Positions 30,248 through 38,053 of a stretch of 64,000 nucleotides of DNA are shown here, piece by piece. The DNA is from a bacterium (GTDB taxonomy: Bacteria > Bacillota > Bacilli > Lactobacillales > Streptococcaceae), in NCBI GenBank assembly GCA_905221385.1, contig CAJNCV010000010.1:1-64000 (forward strand). The letters run 5' to 3'. The notes beneath the pieces were generated by a model. It did not search any database. It was not told the origin of the DNA and saw only the letters and a list, made by a program, of their open reading frames with translations. Made by a program: the position numbers and the translations under genes. Positions within the stretch are counted from its first letter, which is position 1, and each line of letters starts with the position of its first letter.

Positions 30248-31213
30248 TTATTTATGAACTCTTTGTTTCCACTTGATCATACCTGAAGTAATCAAGAGTG
30301 CAACAGCTATACGTAATAGATTGTAACTTTCTTCCTCTCCTGTATTAGGTAGTAATTGTTTGCTCAAATGAATGGTTTGGGGGACAGAATCATTCCCCTT
30401 AACCTCGGATAAAGGAGTTTGTAACTTATCAGTATTTTCAGAAATCGTCTGAGATGACTCCCCTTGCTTCTTCTTATCTATCATTACCAAATCTTCAGAC
30501 TGAACAGTTATAGTGTCAGAAGGAGGAATATTATTCTTCAATGGCTCTCTGTTATCACTGTTATTAGTCGAATTTTCCTTTGAATTCTTCACCTCTCCTG
30601 TTTTATCATCACGGACACTTCCAGTTACTGTATCCTCAGAAGATGCCACTGTCTCCGTTTGCTTAGGTGAGTTTCTAGAGTACATATAATCATAAACCTG
30701 TTGTGCAGTCGCTCCCCCACCAACCCATCCAGATATCGGATGTCCGTTTCTTAAATACAAAATTGTTGGTGTTCCTGGAATACCGACTTTTTTAAATAGA
30801 AACTCTCTCGCTTCCCCGTCAAAATCTTTACCATCCAAATCATAATACTCTAACTTCTTTTCAATCAGGTTATTAAATTCTTTCAATTCAGGAGAAAATT
30901 GACGACAATGAGAGCATGTTTTTCTACCAAAATATATAGTATGTTCCAATTGGTCCCCGGTAAAAGATTGACGAACGGCTTCAATGTCTATCTTTTTAAA
31001 GTCCGCAACATTCTGCTCATACTCCTCGGGAGTTACAACGGAAGGTTTATGCTCCACATTTTCCTTAGCCGATGGCAAATCTGGTGCCACAAGAGAACTA
31101 TCATTCGCCTGGATAGATGAAGTAGTCTGTTCTTCTGCATATACAGCACCTGTAGTAATAGATGCAAATACAAGTGGTACAAGTAATAGCGATTTTATCT
31201 TTTGTTTCTTCAT
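30248..31213 (-). CDS. LPNTG-anchored thioredoxin-like bacteriocin accessory protein
   Basis: 321 residues. Signal peptide [24 protein letters not shown] thioredoxin-fold domain at about residues 70-180 is of the bacteriocin transport accessory (PedC/Bta) type, with the redox motif [12 protein letters not shown] and the cis-Pro [16 protein letters not shown] Ser/Asn/Glu-rich linker of about 100 residues follows, then the sortase signal LPNTGEEE, a hydrophobic stretch and a basic tail. It should sit on the cell wall and may form disulphides in exported Cys-containing bacteriocins. A BlpR site lies upstream, so it belongs to the blp regulon. Most Bta proteins have no sortase signal. Confidence 0.85.
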   Translation of the reverse strand: MKKQKIKSLLLVPLVFASITTGAVYAEEQTTSSIQANDSSLVAPDLPSAKENVEHKPSVVTPEEYEQNVADFKKIDIEAVRQSFTGDQLEHTIYFGRKTCSHCRQFSPELKEFNNLIEKKLEYYDLDGKDFDGEAREFLFKKVGIPGTPTILYLRNGHPISGWVGGGATAQQVYDYMYSRNSPKQTETVASSEDTVTGSVRDDKTGEVKNSKENSTNNSDNREPLKNNIPPSDTITVQSEDLVMIDKKKQGESSQTISENTDKLQTPLSEVKGNDSVPQTIHLSKQLLPNTGEEESYNLLRIAVALLITSGMIKWKQRVHK

Positions 31214-31242
31214 AAGAATACTCCTTTACATTTGATATATTT

Positions 31243-31309
31243 ATCTTACCTTATTTAAGATTACAAATTCATCTAAATCTTAAATGGTCATCAAAACATC
31301 TTGAATTGC
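31243..31309 (-). promoter_or_regulatory. BlpR site and promoter of the LPNTG thioredoxin gene
   Basis: Direct repeats on the minus strand, GCAATTCAAGA (31299-31309) and ACCATTTAAGA (31278-31288), have a 21-bp period. The -10 TAAGAT (31243-31248) lies exactly 29 nt beyond. The arrangement equals that of blpA, blpK and the 59-residue peptide. Confidence 0.85.
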
Positions 31310-31321
31310 AAAAACTTCATT

Positions 31322-31357
31322 AAAAAAGGTAAGCATTTTGAAAACACTTACCCTTTT
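31322..31357 (-). terminator. Terminator of the blpK-immunity unit
   Basis: On the minus strand GGTAAGTGTTTT and AAAATGCTTACC pair, followed by TTTTTTAATG. A decayed copy of the same hairpin is at 32167-32203. Confidence 0.7.
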
Positions 31358-31372
31358 ATACTTTATTAACCT

Positions 31373-31777
31373 CTACTTTTTATAATACTTCAACCCCCAA
31401 ATGAGCAAAAGCATGATAATCAAGCATAGAACCACACCAATATAGGCGATTATTTGTTGGTAGGCTTCTGCTGCTGTGATACCTCTATACAGACAAATAA
31501 TAGACATAAAGCCTGTCAAGCCGATGAACATGAGTTGATTGGTTCTAGGACTAACCAAATCATCATCTTCAAACTCTCTTATCCTCATTTCCCTAGTGAG
31601 ATAAACAGTAGCCAAAATAGAAGCCAAGTTAATAACTACTAAAAGAAATTGGAAAACTACGGAAAAATTTAAAAACTGACGAGATAGAAATAGATAAGTA
31701 GAAACAACCAAAGGTATCTGTCCGAACAACAACCTCACTAAGAAAACATTGCGTTTTGTTGCAAATATTTTTTTCAT
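31373..31777 (-). CDS. Probable bacteriocin immunity membrane protein paired with blpK
   Basis: 134 residues with four membrane helices (NVFLVRLLFGQIPLVVSTYL; FSVVFQFLLVVINLASILA; LMFIGLTGFMSIICLYRG; IIAYIGVVLCLIIMLLLIWG) and a basic C-terminus. Start ATG at 31777, chosen because AAAGGAG precedes it by about 7 nt; upstream codons overlap blpK. It follows blpK by 19 nt, the usual bacteriocin-immunity order. A degraded second copy lies at 32225-32610. Confidence 0.75.
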   Translation of the reverse strand: MKKIFATKRNVFLVRLLFGQIPLVVSTYLFLSRQFLNFSVVFQFLLVVINLASILATVYLTREMRIREFEDDDLVSPRTNQLMFIGLTGFMSIICLYRGITAAEAYQQIIAYIGVVLCLIIMLLLIWGLKYYKK

Positions 31778-31796
31778 TACTATCTCCTTTCCCATG

Positions 31797-32033
31797 CTAA
31801 CAGGTAAGCGCACCGCCAATTCCACCTAGTACAGCACCAATTGCACCTGTTCCTATAGCGTATGGCCCAAGTAGAAATGTTGAGCCATAAGTTGTAGCGT
31901 AGCCTTCCATCGCACCGTATGCAACCCCCGCTGCACAGCTAATTGTTCTTCCCCAATCAATATCTCCACCTTCAACGCAAGCAAGCATATCAGCATCCAT
32001 AATCTCAAATTGCGACATCATTTTTGTATTCAT
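31797..32033 (-). CDS. blpK: Bacteriocin precursor, BlpK-like
   Basis: 78 residues. A double-glycine leader (MNTKMMSQFEIMDADMLACVEGG, 23 residues) is cut after GG by the C39 peptidase of BlpA. The mature 55-residue peptide begins DIDWGRTISCAAGVAYGA and ends GAIGAVLGGIGGALTC, with GxxxG motifs typical of membrane-active class II peptides. Its two Cys residues, near the start and at the very end, could form a disulphide. The mature N-terminus matches pneumococcal BlpK as I remember it. A BlpR site lies 91 nt upstream and an immunity gene 19 nt downstream. Confidence 0.82.
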   Translation of the reverse strand: MNTKMMSQFEIMDADMLACVEGGDIDWGRTISCAAGVAYGAMEGYATTYGSTFLLGPYAIGTGAIGAVLGGIGGALTC

Positions 32034-32088
32034 GACAAATACTCCTTTTTATTTTTAATTTTTGTCTTGTTGCAACTTTGACAAGTTT

Positions 32089-32155
32089 AGTATAACATTG
32101 CTTTTTTAAATTTTTCACCCGAATCTTGAATTGTCATCGAAACATCTTGAATTGC
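32089..32155 (-). promoter_or_regulatory. BlpR site and promoter of blpK
   Basis: GCAATTCAAGA (32145-32155) and ACAATTCAAGA (32124-32134), 21-bp period on the minus strand; -10 TATACT (32089-32094) exactly 29 nt beyond. Confidence 0.9.
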
Positions 32156-32224
32156 AAAAACTTCATTAAAAAAAGTAAATATTTCGAAAACACTTACCCT
32201 TTTATACTTTATTAGCATTAGCCC

Positions 32225-32610
32225 CTACTTTTTATGATACTTCAAATCCCAAAGGAGCAGAAGCATGATAAGCAAGCATAGGATGGCACCGATATAGGCA
32301 ATTAATTGCTGATAGAATTCTACTGCTGTGATACCTCTATACAAAGCGATAATAGACACAAAACCTGTCAATCTATAAACATGAGTTGATTGGTTCTAGG
32401 ACTAACCAAATCATCATCTTCAAATTTTTTCACTCTCATTTCCCTAGTGAGATAAACAACAGCCAAAATAGAAGTCAAGTTGATAACCACTAAAAGAAAT
32501 TAGAAAACTAAGGAAAAATTTAAAAACTGACGAGATAAAAATAGACAAGTAAAGGAAACTGACCTAGGAACAATCTCACTAGAAGTACGTTGTGTTTTTA
32601 GAAATATTTT
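32225..32610 (-). pseudogene. Decayed copy of the immunity gene at 31373-31777
   Basis: Nearly the whole length aligns by eye with the intact gene: same 3' end (CTACTTTTTAT.ATACTTCAA), same ACCAAATCATCATCTTC and CGAGATA.AAATAGA segments. The ATG has become TGG-like sequence after GGAGACTGG, there is at least one deletion after 32370 that shifts the frame, and in-frame stops occur. The bacteriocin gene expected upstream of it is missing. The spacer and terminator after it are also duplicated. Confidence 0.85.
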
Positions 32611-32690
32611 TCCAGTCTCCTCTCTTATACTAATATATCAAGAAACCGTATGTAACCTCTGCTACATAGCTATGTGACCTTATTAAAAAC

Positions 32691-33359
32691 TTAAGTAGCC
32701 AGAAAAAAGAGACAGGTAACAGTAGCATTCATCAAACCATGTACAACTACACAGGAATACAGGTTTCTCCGCTTTATATAGAGACTCCCTAATACAATTC
32801 CTGTCACAAGATGCTGAGAAATAATCTCTCCATCATGAGCAAATCCAAAAAGAACAGCTGAAAGAAAAACAGCAAAAATAGGAGAATATTTTTCTAAAGT
32901 TCCTAAAATGATCCCTCTAAAGAGCATCTCCTCCAAAAGAGGTTGAGTAAAAGCAGTTGACAACCAGAATAGAAATGTGTACAGAAAACCTCTTGTTTCC
33001 AAATGTTGAAAAAAGCTTAAAGAACTTGTATTATCATGGACTTTTCCAAGTACGGTCATGAAAAGTATAAAACCAACTACTAAAACCAGATTAGCCAGAT
33101 AAGCAAGAACAATCCATTTCAATTCTACCCACTTGATTGGCAAGCAATCTAAAGTAGTCTCATCACCCCATCTCTTAATGAGATATACAAGAATGGTTAA
33201 ACAAATAAAGAAAGTTAAAAAGAAGACACCAACACTGAACACATCTCCCATCGCTCCGTCATAAAATCGTCTAACAACAGTTAATGGTACAACTTGAATG
33301 GCAAAAGTAAGTAAAAAGCAAGTAAGCACTTTTATAAAGATAAAACTTATGTTCTTCAT
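32691..33359 (-). CDS. CPBP-family intramembrane protease, probable immunity protein for two short peptides
   Basis: 222 residues, about seven membrane helices. EEMLFRG carries the catalytic Glu pair, FGFAHDGE the first His, and VVHGLMNA the last. It is the third gene after two short double-glycine peptide genes (gap 33 nt), the position where class IIb immunity proteins sit. AAAGGATAAACT precedes the ATG. Confidence 0.82.
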   Translation of the reverse strand: MKNISFIFIKVLTCFLLTFAIQVVPLTVVRRFYDGAMGDVFSVGVFFLTFFICLTILVYLIKRWGDETTLDCLPIKWVELKWIVLAYLANLVLVVGFILFMTVLGKVHDNTSSLSFFQHLETRGFLYTFLFWLSTAFTQPLLEEMLFRGIILGTLEKYSPIFAVFLSAVLFGFAHDGEIISQHLVTGIVLGSLYIKRRNLYSCVVVHGLMNATVTCLFFLAT

Positions 33360-33392
33360 AGTTTATCCTTTCTTTAATGTCTAGATGATTTT

Positions 33393-33560
33393 TTAGCATT
33401 GTCCCCTGTTTGTAGATCTGCTAAATCCATCTATGAAACCACAAATTGATCCCAGAATTTGGTCGTAATTAGGAATTATTGGAGTCCACCAAGGAATTCC
33501 GCCTCCTTGGACTTGTGTTAGTTCTTCTGCACTTAAAGTTTCAAAGTATTTATTTTTCAT
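33393..33560 (-). CDS. Double-glycine bacteriocin-like peptide, 55 residues
   Basis: ATG at 33560 with GGAGATAATATC before it. The leader MKNKYFETLSAEELTQVQGG (20 residues) is the ComC/bacteriocin type with GG at its end. The mature 35-residue peptide begins GIPWWTPIIPNYDQILGSIC and ends with NRGQC. It has two Cys residues (positions 40 and 55 of the precursor) and a Trp-Trp-rich start. It lies 12 nt after the 59-residue peptide gene, so the two could be halves of a two-peptide bacteriocin. The leader differs in type from BlpK's. No known peptide matched from memory. Confidence 0.85.
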   Translation of the reverse strand: MKNKYFETLSAEELTQVQGGGIPWWTPIIPNYDQILGSICGFIDGFSRSTNRGQC

Positions 33561-33572
33561 GATATTATCTCC

Positions 33573-33752
33573 TTAGATACACAGTGGGCACATCGCATGC
33601 AATCTTCTTTGATTTTCAACATACAAATCAAATCCATCTCTTACTAAACTACCTACTCTATACCAGAATCCGTATGAATTATCTCCACCTTCAACGCAAG
33701 CAAGCATTTCATTATCCATAACAGAAAATTGTTCCATCATTTTTGTATTCAT
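33573..33752 (-). CDS. Double-glycine bacteriocin-like peptide, 59 residues
   Basis: ATG at 33752 with AAAGGAG 8 nt upstream. The leader MNTKMMEQFSVMDNEMLACV then EGG is a typical blp leader. The mature 36-residue peptide begins DNSYGFWYRVGSLVRDGFDL and ends CPLCI. It lacks the GxxxG repeats of BlpK and carries an unusual CPLC pair near the C-terminus, which could be a disulphide or a metal site. It is the first gene of the operon behind the BlpR site at 33843-33874. Confidence 0.85.
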   Translation of the reverse strand: MNTKMMEQFSVMDNEMLACVEGGDNSYGFWYRVGSLVRDGFDLYVENQRRLHAMCPLCI

Positions 33753-33807
33753 GATAAATACTCCTTTTTTATTTTAATTTTTGTCTTGTTGCAACTTTGA
33801 CAAGTTT

Positions 33808-33874
33808 AGTATATCATTGTTTGTTAAAGTTTTTCATCCAAATCTTGAATTGTCATCGAAACGTCTTGAATTAG
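33808..33874 (-). promoter_or_regulatory. BlpR site and promoter of the two-peptide operon
   Basis: CTAATTCAAGA (33864-33874) and ACAATTCAAGA (33843-33853) on the minus strand, 21-bp period; -10 TATACT (33808-33813) exactly 29 nt beyond. Divergent from the blpA site, 62 bp apart. Confidence 0.9.
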
Positions 33875-33935
33875 CTTTTTATTTCAAATCACACCTATAG
33901 ATTTTTAAAGAAAGATAGTTTCTAATCACTTTTTT

Positions 33936-34002
33936 ACCATTCAGGAAGTTTCAATGACAATTCAAGATTTTATAAAATATGAACTTAGTATCATGGTATA
34001 AT
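33936..34002 (+). promoter_or_regulatory. BlpR site and promoter of blpABC
   Basis: ACCATTCAGGA (33936-33946) and ACAATTCAAGA (33957-33967), 21-bp period; extended -10 TGGTATAAT with its hexamer at 33997-34002, 29 nt beyond the second repeat. Confidence 0.92.
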
Positions 34003-34033
34003 AAATTTATATTTTATATGAAAGGATTTGCCA

Positions 34034-36187
34034 ATGAATTCTTATAAACGTACATTTGTTCCTCAAATAGATGCTAGAGACTGTGGTGTCGCTGCCTTAG
34101 CCTCGATTGCCAAATTCTATGGTTCAGATTTTTCTCTAGCTCACTTGAGAGAACTTGCAAAGACCAATAAAGAAGGGACGACTGCTCTTGGCATTGTAAA
34201 AGCCGCAAATGAAATGGGCTTTGAAACAAGGCCTGTTCAAGCAGATAAAACGCTCTTTGACATGAGCGATGTCCCCTATCCATTTATCGTTCACGTTAAC
34301 AAAGAAGGGAAACTCCAACATTACTATGTTGTCTATCAAACAAAGAAAGACTATCTGATTATTGGTGATCCTGATCCTTCTGTAAAAATCACCAAAATGT
34401 CAAAAGAACGCTTTTTCTCTGAATGGACTGGAGTAGCTATTTTTCTAGCTCCCAAACCCAGCTATCAACCCCATAAAGATAAAAAGAATGGTCTACTGAG
34501 CTTCCTCCCTCTGATTTTCAAACAAAAATCTCTCATTGCTTACATTGTTCTCTCAAGCTTATTAGTCACTATTATCAATATCGGTGGTTCTTATTATCTC
34601 CAAGGAATCTTGGATGAGTACATTCCAAATCAGATGAAATCAACTTTAGGAATTATCTCAATTGGTCTAATTATCACCTATATCCTCCAACAAGCCATGA
34701 GCTTCTCCAGAGATTATCTCCTAACTGTTCTGAGTCAGAGATTAAGCATTGATGTAATTTTGGCCTATATTCGCCATATCTTTGAACTTCCTATGTCTTT
34801 CTTTGCGACACGTCGTACAGGGGAAATCATTTCACGATTCACAGATGCCAACTCTATTATAGATGCCTTAGCTTCTACCATTCTCTCTCTTCTTCTTGAT
34901 GTTTCCATTCTGATCCTTGTAGGGAGTGTCTTACTGGCACAAAATCCTAACCTCTTTCTTCTTTCTCTTATTTCTATCCCTATTTACATATTCATCATCT
35001 TTTCTTTTATGAAACCTTTTGAAAAAATGAACCATGATGTCATGCAAAGTAATTCTATGGTTAGTTCTGCTATTATCGAAGATATCAACGGGATCGAAAC
35101 CATCAAGTCACTCACAAGTGAAGAAAATCGCTACCAAAATATTGACAGTGAATTTGTCGATTATTTGGAAAAATCCTTTAAACTTACTAAATATTCTATT
35201 TTACAAACTAATTTAAAACAAGGAACAAAGTTAGTTCTTAATATCTTTATCCTATGGTTTGGTGCTCAATTAGTCATGTCGAGTAAGATTTCTATCGGTC
35301 AGCTGATTACCTTTAATACACTTCTTTCTTACTTTACAACTCCTATGGAAAATATTATCAACCTACAAACTAAACTCCAATCTGCGAAGGTTGCTAATAA
35401 CCGCTTGAACGAGGTCTACTTAGTCGAATCTGAATTTCAAGTTCAAGAAAATCCTGTTCATTCAAATTTTTTGATGGGCGATATTGAATTTGATGACCTT
35501 TCTTATAAGTATGGTTTTGGGCGAGATACCTTAACAGATATCAATCTAACGATTAAAGAAGGTGATAAGGTTAGCCTAGTTGGAGTTAGTGGTTCTGGTA
35601 AAACAACTCTAGCCAAAATGATTGTCAATTTCTTTGACCCTTACAAAGGACAGATTACCATCAATCATCAGGATATTAAAAATATTGATAAAAAAGTCTT
35701 GCGACGTCATATTAATTACCTGCCCCAACAAGCCTATATCTTTAATGGCTCTATCTTGGAAAACTTAACCTTGGGCGGTAATAATATGATTAGCCAAGAA
35801 GATATTCTAAAAGCTTGCGAATTAGCTGAAATCCGTCAAGATATTGAAAGAATGCCTATGGGCTATCAAACTCAACTTTCTGATGGAGCAGGTCTGTCAG
35901 GAGGACAGAAGCAACGAATTGCTCTCGCTCGCGCTCTTTTAACTAAAGCTCCTGTTTTGATACTAGATGAAGCTACTAGCGGCCTTGATGTCTTGACTGA
36001 GAAAAAGGTTATTGATAATCTTATGTCCCTAACTGATAAAACCATTCTCTTTGTAGCCCATCGTCTCAGTATAGCCGAACGGACTAACCGTGTCATTGTT
36101 CTTGACCAAGGGAAAATCATTGAAGTTGGTAGTCATCAAGAGTTAATACAGGCGCAAGGCTTCTACCATCATCTATTCAACAAATAA
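34034..36187 (+). CDS. blpA: Peptide-cleaving ABC exporter BlpA
   Basis: Cuts double-glycine leaders and exports BlpC and the bacteriocins. 717 residues: C39 peptidase (residues 1 to about 150) with Cys17 in QIDARDCGVAALASIAKFYG, a catalytic His near 96 and DPDPS; six membrane helices (about 165-430); and an ATPase with GVSGSGKTT, LSGGQKQR and LILDEATSGLD. The ATG at 34034 is preceded by AAAGGA. The frame is intact throughout, unlike the many pneumococci whose blpA is disrupted, so this strain should export its own peptides. Confidence 0.95.
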   Translation: MNSYKRTFVPQIDARDCGVAALASIAKFYGSDFSLAHLRELAKTNKEGTTALGIVKAANEMGFETRPVQADKTLFDMSDVPYPFIVHVNKEGKLQHYYVVYQTKKDYLIIGDPDPSVKITKMSKERFFSEWTGVAIFLAPKPSYQPHKDKKNGLLSFLPLIFKQKSLIAYIVLSSLLVTIINIGGSYYLQGILDEYIPNQMKSTLGIISIGLIITYILQQAMSFSRDYLLTVLSQRLSIDVILAYIRHIFELPMSFFATRRTGEIISRFTDANSIIDALASTILSLLLDVSILILVGSVLLAQNPNLFLLSLISIPIYIFIIFSFMKPFEKMNHDVMQSNSMVSSAIIEDINGIETIKSLTSEENRYQNIDSEFVDYLEKSFKLTKYSILQTNLKQGTKLVLNIFILWFGAQLVMSSKISIGQLITFNTLLSYFTTPMENIINLQTKLQSAKVANNRLNEVYLVESEFQVQENPVHSNFLMGDIEFDDLSYKYGFGRDTLTDINLTIKEGDKVSLVGVSGSGKTTLAKMIVNFFDPYKGQITINHQDIKNIDKKVLRRHINYLPQQAYIFNGSILENLTLGGNNMISQEDILKACELAEIRQDIERMPMGYQTQLSDGAGLSGGQKQRIALARALLTKAPVLILDEATSGLDVLTEKKVIDNLMSLTDKTILFVAHRLSIAERTNRVIVLDQGKIIEVGSHQELIQAQGFYHHLFNK

Positions 36188-36197
36188 GGAGAATGTT

Positions 36198-37559
36198 ATG
36201 AATCCTAATCTTTTTAGAAGCGTCGAGTTTTATCAGAGACGTTACCATAATTATGCGACAGTATTGATCATACCACTTTCATTACTGTTTACTTTCATCT
36301 TAATTTTCTCCCTTGTTGCCACAAAGGAAATTACCGTTACGTCACAAGGAGAAATCACCCCTACAAGTGTCATTGCATCCATTCAGTCGACCAGTGATAA
36401 TCCTATCCTAGCTAATCATTTAGTGGCAAATCAAGTAGTTGAAAAAGGCGACTTACTCATCAAATACTCTGAAACAATGGAAGAAAGTCAGAAAACTGCC
36501 TTAGAAACTCAATTACAAAGACTTGAGAAGCAAAAAGAAGGACTTGGAATTTTGAAACAAAGCTTAGAAAAAGCGACTGATCTTTTTTCTGGTGAGGATG
36601 AGTTTGGCTACCATAATACCTTTATGAATTTTACTAAACAAGCTCATGATATTGAACTAGGTATCTCAAAGACTAACACTGAAGTTTCAAATCAAGCCAA
36701 TCTTGCTAATAGCAGTTCATCAGCTATCGAACAAGAAATTACAAAAATGCAACAACAAATTGGAGAATATCAAGAGCTGAGAGATGCTATCATAAACAAA
36801 AGAGCGCGCTTACCGACTGGCAATCCACACCAGTCAATTTTGAATCGTTATCTTGTAGCCTCTCAAGAACAAACACAAGAAACTGCAGATGAGCCATTTT
36901 TATCTCAAATCAATCAAAGTATTGCAAATCTTGAATCATCTATCGCAAGCCTCAAAATTCAGCAAGCTGGTATCGGAAGTGTAGCAACTTATGATAATAG
37001 TTTAGCAACCAAAATTGAAGTACTCCGCACTCAATTTTTACAAACAGCTTCTCAGCAACAACTAACCGTGGAGAATCAATTAACAGAATTAAAAGTACAA
37101 CTAGATCAAGCGACACAGCGCTTGGAAAACAATACCTTAACCGCTCCAAGTAAAGGTATCGTTCATCTGAACAGCGAATTTGAAGGTAAAAATAGAATTC
37201 CAACTGGTACAGAAATTGCTCAAATATTCCCTATTATAACAGATACAAGAGAAGTACTAATCACTTACTACGTATCATCTGACTATCTCCCCTTACTAGA
37301 TAAAGGACAAACTGTAAGATTAAAACTTGAGAAGATTGGAAATCACGGCGTTACTATCATCGGCCAACTTCAGACAATTGATCAAACTCCCACCAGAACA
37401 GAGCAAGGAAATCTCTTTAAATTAACCGCTCTTGTAAAACTATCTAATGAGGATAGTAAACTCATCCAATACGGCTTACAAGGTCGCGTCACTAGTGTAA
37501 CTGCAAAGAAAACATATTTTGATTATTTCAAAGATAAAATTCTAACCCATTCTGATTAA
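36198..37559 (+). CDS. blpB: Bacteriocin export accessory protein BlpB
   Basis: 453 residues of the HlyD/ComB type. One N-terminal membrane helix (ATVLIIPLSLLFTFILIFSL), a long coiled-coil periplasmic-type arm (about 90-330, heptads in LETQLQRLEKQKEGLGILKQ), and a C-terminal beta domain with PSKGIVHLN and GLQGRVTSV. It works with BlpA in the membrane. It follows blpA by 10 nt with AAGGAG before the ATG. Confidence 0.93.
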   Translation: MNPNLFRSVEFYQRRYHNYATVLIIPLSLLFTFILIFSLVATKEITVTSQGEITPTSVIASIQSTSDNPILANHLVANQVVEKGDLLIKYSETMEESQKTALETQLQRLEKQKEGLGILKQSLEKATDLFSGEDEFGYHNTFMNFTKQAHDIELGISKTNTEVSNQANLANSSSSAIEQEITKMQQQIGEYQELRDAIINKRARLPTGNPHQSILNRYLVASQEQTQETADEPFLSQINQSIANLESSIASLKIQQAGIGSVATYDNSLATKIEVLRTQFLQTASQQQLTVENQLTELKVQLDQATQRLENNTLTAPSKGIVHLNSEFEGKNRIPTGTEIAQIFPIITDTREVLITYYVSSDYLPLLDKGQTVRLKLEKIGNHGVTIIGQLQTIDQTPTRTEQGNLFKLTALVKLSNEDSKLIQYGLQGRVTSVTAKKTYFDYFKDKILTHSD

Positions 37560-37615
37560 TTTTCAGATAACACTCTATAACTATTTATTATCTTATCAAA
37601 AAGGAGAATCATAAC

Positions 37616-37774
37616 ATGGATAAGAAACAAAATCTAACTTCATTTCAAGAACTAACAACTACTGAACTCAACCAAATTACAGGTGGAGGATGGTGGTTAG
37701 ATTCAATATTAAGTATATTAACATCTAGTTTATCGAACCAAGCCAATAGGTCTAGAAATTATCAACAAATGTAA
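37616..37774 (+). CDS. blpC: Pheromone precursor BlpC
   Basis: 52 residues. The leader MDKKQNLTSFQELTTTELNQ-ITGG is the conserved BlpC leader as I know it from pneumococcus. The mature peptide starts GWWLDSILSILTSSLSNQAN and ends RSRNYQQM (28 residues). GWW at the start agrees with known BlpC peptides, but the rest differs from the variants I remember, so it may be a distinct pherotype. Shine-Dalgarno AAAGGAG 10 nt before the ATG. It is third in blpABC and signals to BlpH at 38-39 kb. Confidence 0.93.
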   Translation: MDKKQNLTSFQELTTTELNQITGGGWWLDSILSILTSSLSNQANRSRNYQQM

Positions 37775-37874
37775 TCATATAAAGTGCTTTTGGATAAAAA
37801 ACTTGGCTCTATAATATTTGTAGTGGGTAAATCTCCTATAGATATTATGAAGCCTATTTTGTTGTAAAAAAATA

Positions 37875-37903
37875 AGACAGTAACCTCAAGACAGCTACTG
37901 TCT
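37875..37903 (+). terminator. Probable terminator after blpC
   Basis: AGACAGTA / TACTGTCT perfect 8-bp stem with a 13-nt loop, about 100 nt after the blpC stop; only a weak T-rich tail follows. The rest of the gap to blpH (to 38053) shows nothing further. Confidence 0.5.
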
Positions 37904-38053
37904 AGTCTCGTTTCTTCTTAAATCCCTTATTGACTTAACAAATGGTTAAAAAACTTAAAAATTATAAAAATCCATAATTAATCTTTCCAAAACATTTATA
38001 TTATAGAATTCTGTTATATTTATTCCATTATTTAATCATTCTATTACTTGTTG

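Noticed and set aside
37775-38053. Further double-glycine peptide genes after blpC
   Set aside because: All frames read on both strands; no GG-type leader with a start codon and Shine-Dalgarno was found.
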